Assembly: GCF_003711515.1 (NCBI RefSeq)
Contig: NW_021167082.1
Coordinates: 877,310-941,309, forward strand
Source: Sodiomyces alkalinus F11
Taxonomy: Eukaryota > Ascomycota > Sordariomycetes > Glomerellales > Plectosphaerellaceae
Length of the DNA: 64,000 nt
Direction of reading: 5' to 3'
Shown here one piece after another: positions 58,236 through 64,000 of this stretch (its first letter is position 1; every line of letters starts with the position of its first letter). A program made the translations under genes and the position numbers. Under the pieces are notes generated by a model that was given only the letters and a program-made list of their open reading frames with translations, was not told where the DNA came from and searched no databases.

Positions 58236-59334
58236 GGGGTTGCGGGAAAACGGCTACTGCTCTGAAGTTTTTGGAGATAGTTATCGCTATACGAGGTTTC
58301 GCCAGGGCACAATGAAGTAAGAGCATTTGATGGCCGAGTTCTGAGACCGAGGACTGTTTTAAGGGAGGTGTGGACACCCAGCACAATGTAGCGATCATAT
58401 GAAGCACTAATGCTAATTTTCGACAGATTGATGTTCTCCTGAACGGTTCCCAATGCGCCACCAGAGAACTACCAACCCCGGGGGTGGCTTAGATTCAATA
58501 TCCGAGCTTGTGACCCTGGACCGCTGGTATTCCCACGCTTCTTCGCTGGCGCTTACATGGCCCGCTTCCCATTGCAAAATTCTGGGCGCCATGTTCGTCA
58601 CCGGGGGGGCTTGTGAGGGCTATGAGCATCTAGAACTAACTTTTGACAGTATGCTATGGACCGTCACGATACGAATTCGCTGGAGGATAATGGCAGACGC
58701 TAGAGAATGTCCGCTACCCCTGGGTAGCGTCCGGTAGGATATGGTTACCTTGGCCTTCGTGTATCAATGAACTGTTCAGTCCATGTGTCCACGTGAAGGA
58801 GCAAAATTGGCCTGGCCGTTTGGGTTTGCATTTGCTTTGTTTGTTTGGCAGGACCTATAAGTCGCACAGTTCTTTATTTCCCTGTATCGAACGCGCCGAG
58901 GCACAATCAAGTGACGTTGCTGAGGAAAGACCAGAGATCTTTATGCTTTTTCGAGGGTATCGTATATTAAAGTCTGTTCGGAACGTCTTTGACAGGCATC
59001 TCTACGGTAAGCCGCAGGGGGCTATGTTTGACCTTCTAAAAATAGTAATCCGTGTATGTATCTAAGGTAGGTGATCGTGCGTCGATCTCCGCCTTTGTAC
59101 CAACCGTCCAAGCCCCCCCGCACCCCTGTTGTCTGACCATGATCGCATCTTCAAAGTTCTAGATCACCTACTTCAGACTCCGAGGGATAGGTATTTCATA
59201 CTTCGCTTCGTAGCCTCAGCCTCATTCTCTGTTATTCATCTGTGAGCCTTGTCAACACAGGCTTCGGCCGATGTGCCCTCCTTCCATCAACTCCTAAACA
59301 TATTGAATGAAGACGCTGGTTGTGGAATATAACA
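58236..59334. other. Intergenic upstream of the HET-domain gene
   Basis: 1.1 kb. Small frames under 100 codons show no features. No gene is supported. Confidence 0.5.
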
Positions 59335-61554
59335 ATGCAAGAATGCAACGTTTCGCAGCCCGGATCCGGTCTCGTCTCTCTAGATTCGCTGATTCCACCT
59401 CGTCCCAAGAGCCAGCCATGCCCGTGTTGCTTTGATTTGGATGCGCCGACTGCTCTTCAAAACACCAACGACTTGGCTTGGAGCCAGAGCGAGTCCGTCA
59501 TCCGTCTAAGCCGGAGTCGGAGAAACCTCGAGAGCTCGGCAAGATACGGCTGTCCAATATGCTCGGTTCTTCTCGAGGTATTGATGTTCTTTGGCTTGGA
59601 CTCCCCAGGTGACGACAGGGCCCGTAACATAGAGCTGAGAGTGCCTACCGACTCGGGAAACGTGGAGATATCGGTCGACGTCTACTACATGGAAGTCTAC
59701 GTGCAGTTATATATGTGTACGCGGCTCTGCTTCTCTTTGGCTTGGGGAATACGGTAGCTATGCTGACACGGGTAGTTTGCAGCTCATCAGAAGTCATGGA
59801 ATCGGATTCGACCCCTGCCAGACTTAAGTACTGATTATCTGTCGGAAGAAAGTCTATCGTTTATCAAGTCTCACCTACAGACATGCCTTGCTAGCCACCG
59901 CCTCTGTTGCCAGGGCGACGGTAGCCTGCCAGCTCGGCTTCTCGAAGTAGGCCATCGTGGCGATAGCCACATACGTCTTATTGACACCGACAGCGTTTCC
60001 TCTGCAAGGTACATTGCTCTTAGCTATTGTTGGGGCAATGCTATCACTGTGAGGACTACATTGGCTAGTTTAGAGGATATGCAGTCGGGTATTGACGTCT
60101 CCATGCTGCCACAAGTGTACGTGGACGCCATCGCCTTGACGCGAGAACTTGGAATTCAGTATCTCTGGGTCGACGCACTCTGCATTATCCAGGATAGTAT
60201 CGAAGACTGGGAGGCCGAATCCGCAAACATGTCCGACATCTACGCCGGCGCCTATCTCACCATTGCGGCGGCGTCGTCTGGGTCGGCCGACAGAACCGTC
60301 CTTCGTCGCCATCCTCGCGCTGAGTCGTATGCCGACCAATACTACGGGCGAGTGTTCACGAAACGGGTAGCAGACGAAGAAGGCGCCCACATGCTGAAGG
60401 CGAGGGTCATCCCGGAAGTCGGCGTCCATTCCAAGTGGCAAGACCGCTCCGATGAGCGTATTCCAAGAGAGCCATGGTCAAGGCGAACATGGACCCTGCA
60501 GGAACAGCTGCTTTCGACGCGGTTGCTCTCTTTCTCCACGGCAGAGATGCAGTGGACCTGTCTGGAGGCCGTGGCCTGCGAGTGTCGCTCCCAACTAAAC
60601 CACCGTCGCCTGTTCGGCCCGAATCCGGTTTCGCAGATCACGCGACCTGCCGATGCCTTCCGGTTCTGGCACAAGCTCATCGAGAACTGTTCCGACCGGG
60701 ACCTGACGGATGCGCGGGACAAACTGACGGCGATATCCGGGATCGCCGCGATATTGCATCGGAAAACACGATCCCGCTACGCTGCGGGCTTGTGGGCGGA
60801 CAACATTGACGCGGATCTCCTTTGGCGGAGGGCCCACCCGACGACGACTGAGCCACCTCGGCCTGGGTACGTTGCGCCGTCTTTCTCGTGGGCCTCGGTC
60901 GAGGGGGAGGTGGATTACTGCTGCTTCAAGAACGGCAAATTGCCTTACCATAAAAGTGCATCTGTCGAGGCCGTTGAAACGGTCGCTAGTCGGAACGCTC
61001 CCTTGGGTCGCGTAGAGGGTGGACGGCTTACGATTCGCGGACCGCTCATTCAGGGATGCATGGAAGAGTCGTCCCGTCCCGGGGTGTATGTTGTGAGGCT
61101 GTGTCAGATGCGGTTGGTGGAAGTACTCGCCGACGGCGTTCTTCAGCAAGTTGTAGTGGCAGGACCAGATGGCAGCCTTGAGACGACTGTCTGCAGATGG
61201 AGTCCTTCGGGGTCCGGGTCCACCCAGAACTTGTCAACTGACACGGAAGGAGATCCAGGCACGGAAGAGGAAGAAGTGGAAGCGACTGGTCAAATACTCA
61301 TCGCCGCCAAACCAGATGTCGCGGGTCCGAGGATGAGGTGCTGGGTGATGAGACTCGGTTATTTCTCTTCCGCATCAGATCTAGCAAGTCCACAGATCAG
61401 GGACCACGAATTGTTGATACTAGGCAAGTCGCCGAGGAGTCCAGGGAATTTTGAGAGGGTTGGCCTCGCCACATATCCTGTTAAAGAGGGAAGAAGTTCA
61501 GTGCTTGAGGAAGTGAGCGAACAGGAACATATAGCCACCATCACGATAGTGTGA
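59335..61554 (+). CDS. HET-domain (heterokaryon incompatibility-type) protein, 717 aa
   Basis: Exons are 59335..59716 and 59783..61554; the 66-nt intron (GTACGC...TTGCAG) is the only one that keeps phase with the downstream frame. HET proteins act in non-self recognition and programmed cell death in filamentous fungi. Before the domain lies a cysteine-containing region (PCPCCFDLD, YGCPICSVLLEVL). The HET domain runs from about residue 204: ARYIALSYCWGN, VTLASLEDM-like spacing, LPQVYVDAIALTRELGIQYLWVDALCIIQDSIEDWEAESANMSDIYAGAYLTIAAAS, then RTWTLQEQLLSTRLLSFSTAEMQW. The remaining 350 residues contain VAPSFSWASVEG and have no NACHT/WD40 partner domains. Members often lie in accessory regions; this one sits directly upstream of conserved ELP5. 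The specific allorecognition role is unknown. Confidence 0.9.
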
Positions 61555-61933
61555 GTTGGTTCATGACATACTGTACGGACATCATATAGTGGAGGAGTAT
61601 AGGTAGTCCTGTTCAGCATAAGAATAAAAAAACGGCCGGAAATAGAGAGACTGATGAATTATTCCACCGTTTGAAACGCGCAGTAAGTGATGATTTCTGA
61701 GTAAATTATCTTGACAAAAATATACTTGGAATGTGTGAGGATTGACAACTACGTACGGTGAGCACTTCCGTACCTTTACGCTACGGTACTACGCTGAAAC
61801 AGTTGCGGCGAAACCCAACATCCTCCTCTGTTCCAAAGGGTTCGTTTCTTCAACAAGTCAAGCCAACCAACTCATCCTCTATTCAGTTGCCCGACGACCA
61901 AGCTCCAGGCATCTTAAAACTCTTCATACCAGA
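61555..61933. other. Intergenic between the HET gene and ELP5
   Basis: 380 bp containing the HET 3' flank and the ELP5 promoter in tandem orientation. No gene is seen. Confidence 0.5.
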
Positions 61934-63301
61934 ATGGTTTCTTCTACTCGATCTCATAGTAGATCCCACAGTCTCCTTCTGATCCAGAAATTACTAAATT
62001 TGCGCGACAGTGCGAGTCCCTTGACTCTGGTATTAGATACTCTAGAGCAGGGCGCAGCACCCGTGGTTCGAGAGTATATTTCCAGGGCGAAGGTGAGAAA
62101 CACCCTCGGTCACTGGACGTTGGGGAGCATATGCCTCCCTCCCGCTCTCGTCGTGGCAAAAAACATCCTCTTTACCCGGGCCCATTTCTCACGCCTGTCA
62201 TTTCCATAGGCCTCAAAGACAAAAGTCATATTCCTCTCGTTTGCTACCCTGCGAAAACCTCGAGATGCGGATGTGTTCGTGAAGGGCCGAGGAAAACCCC
62301 TCACGTCGCTGAGAAAAGAGCTGGTCTCTCACTATCCAAAACCTGGAAAGTCTGCGGGTAGCGTCAAAGAGAAACTTTCCATGCAGAGTGAGTACACGGT
62401 GCGCCCTCTCTGGCTCTTGTGGAGCCGAATGATGCAGAGGAAGAAGAGGAGAAAAGGAGAAAAGGGGCGTCATGCTACATGTATTATGATACTTACTCAC
62501 ACAACTTCCGCAGGAGTGCTCCTCATAGTCGACTCGCTCAACGAGCTTGCCACGACAGCCCCCCACTCTCTCCCCGGCTTTCTCTCCAGCGTCATCGGCC
62601 CGGCCGTCTCGATGGTGGGCGTATATCACACGGATGTCCCTCTCGTTCTCCCGAGGACAGTGAGCGAATACGAGCCTCACCCTCTCACCCTTCTCTGCCA
62701 CCTGGCCACCTCCATCCTCCGGTTGTCTAGCCTACGGCAGGAGATTGAGCGACAAAAAGCACGGAACAGGAGCCTACAGGAGCCGGAATGGGGGTTACAG
62801 GAGGAACGGGAGGGCGTGCTGATCGGGCTGAAGGGGGAGATCAAGTCTGGAGACTATGGGGGAGTGGTGCTGGACATGGAGCTCCGACGACGTAGCGGCC
62901 GGGCGGTGAAGGAGAAGTTTGCACTGTTTCCTGGAACACGGGGACCGCCGGGGGGATCGCACCTGGCGGCGGCGGCAGCAGCAGCAGCAGCAGCAAAACT
63001 GCCACCACCATCAGGTGTAGGCCAGGACAAAGGCACGCCGTCTAGGCTGATGCTGCTTTCAGACCACCATGCATTCGCACCCTCGGACGAGAGTGGCCAG
63101 TCTGGCGGAGGGGCTGGCGGCGATGAGGGACCGGAGAGTACCTTCAATCTAGGCCTGACGGAGAAGCAGAGACGAGACCGAGAAGGCATTGTACTGCCGT
63201 ACTTTGATGCGCAGACGGATATAGGGGCTGGTGAGGGAGGCCGGATTCTGTACGAGATGGGCCGGGAGGACGATTTCGATGACGAGGAAGACGAGATTTG
63301 A
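61934..63301 (+). CDS. ELP5: Elongator subunit Elp5 (Iki1), 374 aa, three exons
   Basis: Exons are 61934..62092, 62210..62387 and 62514..63301. Elp5 belongs to the Elp456 RecA-like hexamer of Elongator, which helps place mcm5 groups on wobble uridines of cytosolic tRNAs. The N-terminus SHSLLLIQKLLNLRDSASPLTLVLDTLEQGAAPVVREYISRAK and VIFLSFATLRKP...DVFVKGRG give the RecA-like fold, and VLLIVDSLNELATTAPHSLPGFLSSVIGP follows in exon 3. A disordered segment has an 11-Ala run (HLAAAAAAAAAAAKLPPP). The C-terminal motif is FNLGLTEKQRRDREGIVLPYFDAQTD, then the acidic DDFDDEEDEI tail typical of Elp5/Iki1. The second intron (62388..62513, GTGAGT...CCGCAG) is 126 nt with no in-frame stop, so retained transcripts would stay open. 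Confidence 0.92.
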
Positions 63302-64000
63302 GTTGGCGGATAGATAGCATCGATATGTCAGTCAAACACTCATTTTCGGTATCATTTCGTGCAACCTAGCAGTCTACCCTACCCATTGCTGGACGATACT
63401 GTCAATTCATGGATTCCACGCGTCGGGATCGCAGAGGCCATGATTTCCTTACGTGCCCCCGAGGTATGCACCTTGGCGCAAACCCAGTGGGCCATGGTTC
63501 CTAACATCAAATCCAGAGACCTATTGCGGAATGACATGACTTTCACCAAGCTGGATCAACCCAGAGGGTAGCATTGATGAGGAAAACCAGCAGTCCATCT
63601 TCTTCACAACACCACATCAAGCAGCGTCACAATGAAAATAGGAAATGCAAAATCAAAAATTGCGCCCACGATGGCCCCGAAGGACAATCGAAGGAGGCCG
63701 ACTCCGCGATGTGCAATGCAGGCCTTCCTCCTTACTCCGCGGCCTTCTTGAGCGCCCCAGAGTTGGACAAGGTAAGTATGAAGAAGAAAAAGAGAAGAAA
63801 ACAAAACATAAAACTTGGGTAGGGTTGGGGGTATTTATACTCCCCAGGGCAGCTGGGAAACGGGGAGTGCACGGTCCATCAAATATTGATTACGTAGCTC
63901 GCACAGGCAGCAGCGCTTTCCCTTGCTCATGGACCGTTGTTGCCACCTTCAACGGGTCTTACCTAATGCATCGGGACGCCTTGTTGAAACATCAAGGTAC
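63302..64000. other. Right-hand end of the window, possible partial gene
   Basis: A plus-strand frame (63574 onward) ends at a perfect-looking splice donor AAG|GTAAGTATG at 63770. A first exon starting near 63574 or at an internal ATG (63708) is possible, with the rest of the gene beyond the window. Alternatively it is chance. No recognisable domain. Confidence 0.25.

Overview
The window is nuclear DNA of a filamentous ascomycete. Protein genes are GC-rich and split by short GT-AG introns. The gene content (WSC sensor, HET-domain protein, AA9 cellulose-active oxygenases, MSO1, ELP5) is that of Pezizomycotina. A 5.2 kb tract shows repeat-induced point mutation (RIP). Two AA9 genes, one with a CBM1, suggest a plant-biomass-degrading Sordariomycete; a Chaetomiaceae-like fungus is my inference and is not proven here.

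Layout. 0.1-9 kb: a small conserved protein (-), a broken TauD-like dioxygenase (+), a WSC-type cell-wall sensor (+) and a CBM1-bearing AA9 monooxygenase (+). 10.2-12.2 kb: cytosolic glutamyl-tRNA synthetase (-). 12.5-17.8 kb: an AT-rich, nearly ORF-free element bounded by 86-bp terminal inverted repeats and heavily RIPped. 18.2-25.6 kb: a second AA9 gene without CBM (-), MSO1-like (-), MAK16 (-), and divergently the mitochondrial tRNA-modifying GTPase MSS1 (+). 25.6-32.5 kb: about 6.9 kb with almost no coding signal, apart from a 47-residue repeat-containing candidate at its left edge. 32.5-56 kb: dense housekeeping genes: glucosidase I, TRS120, PABA synthase, VPS55, proteasome alpha6, a LOG-family hydrolase, CLPTM1, a polyglutamine orphan and SEC22. 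57-63.3 kb: an ASXH/DEUBAD protein, a HET-domain protein and Elongator subunit ELP5.

How genes relate. Several genes act in the secretory pathway (glucosidase I in ER glycan trimming, SEC22 and TRS120 in ER/Golgi traffic, MSO1 in exocytosis, VPS55 in endosomes, CLPTM1 in ER/Golgi membranes). Two act in wobble-uridine tRNA modification (MSS1 in mitochondria, ELP5 in the cytosol). These are not obvious clusters. The AA9 pair flanks the RIPped element and the synthetase gene.

Exon structures were derived by reading splice sites by eye and checking that reading phase is kept across each intron. No transcript or database search was available.
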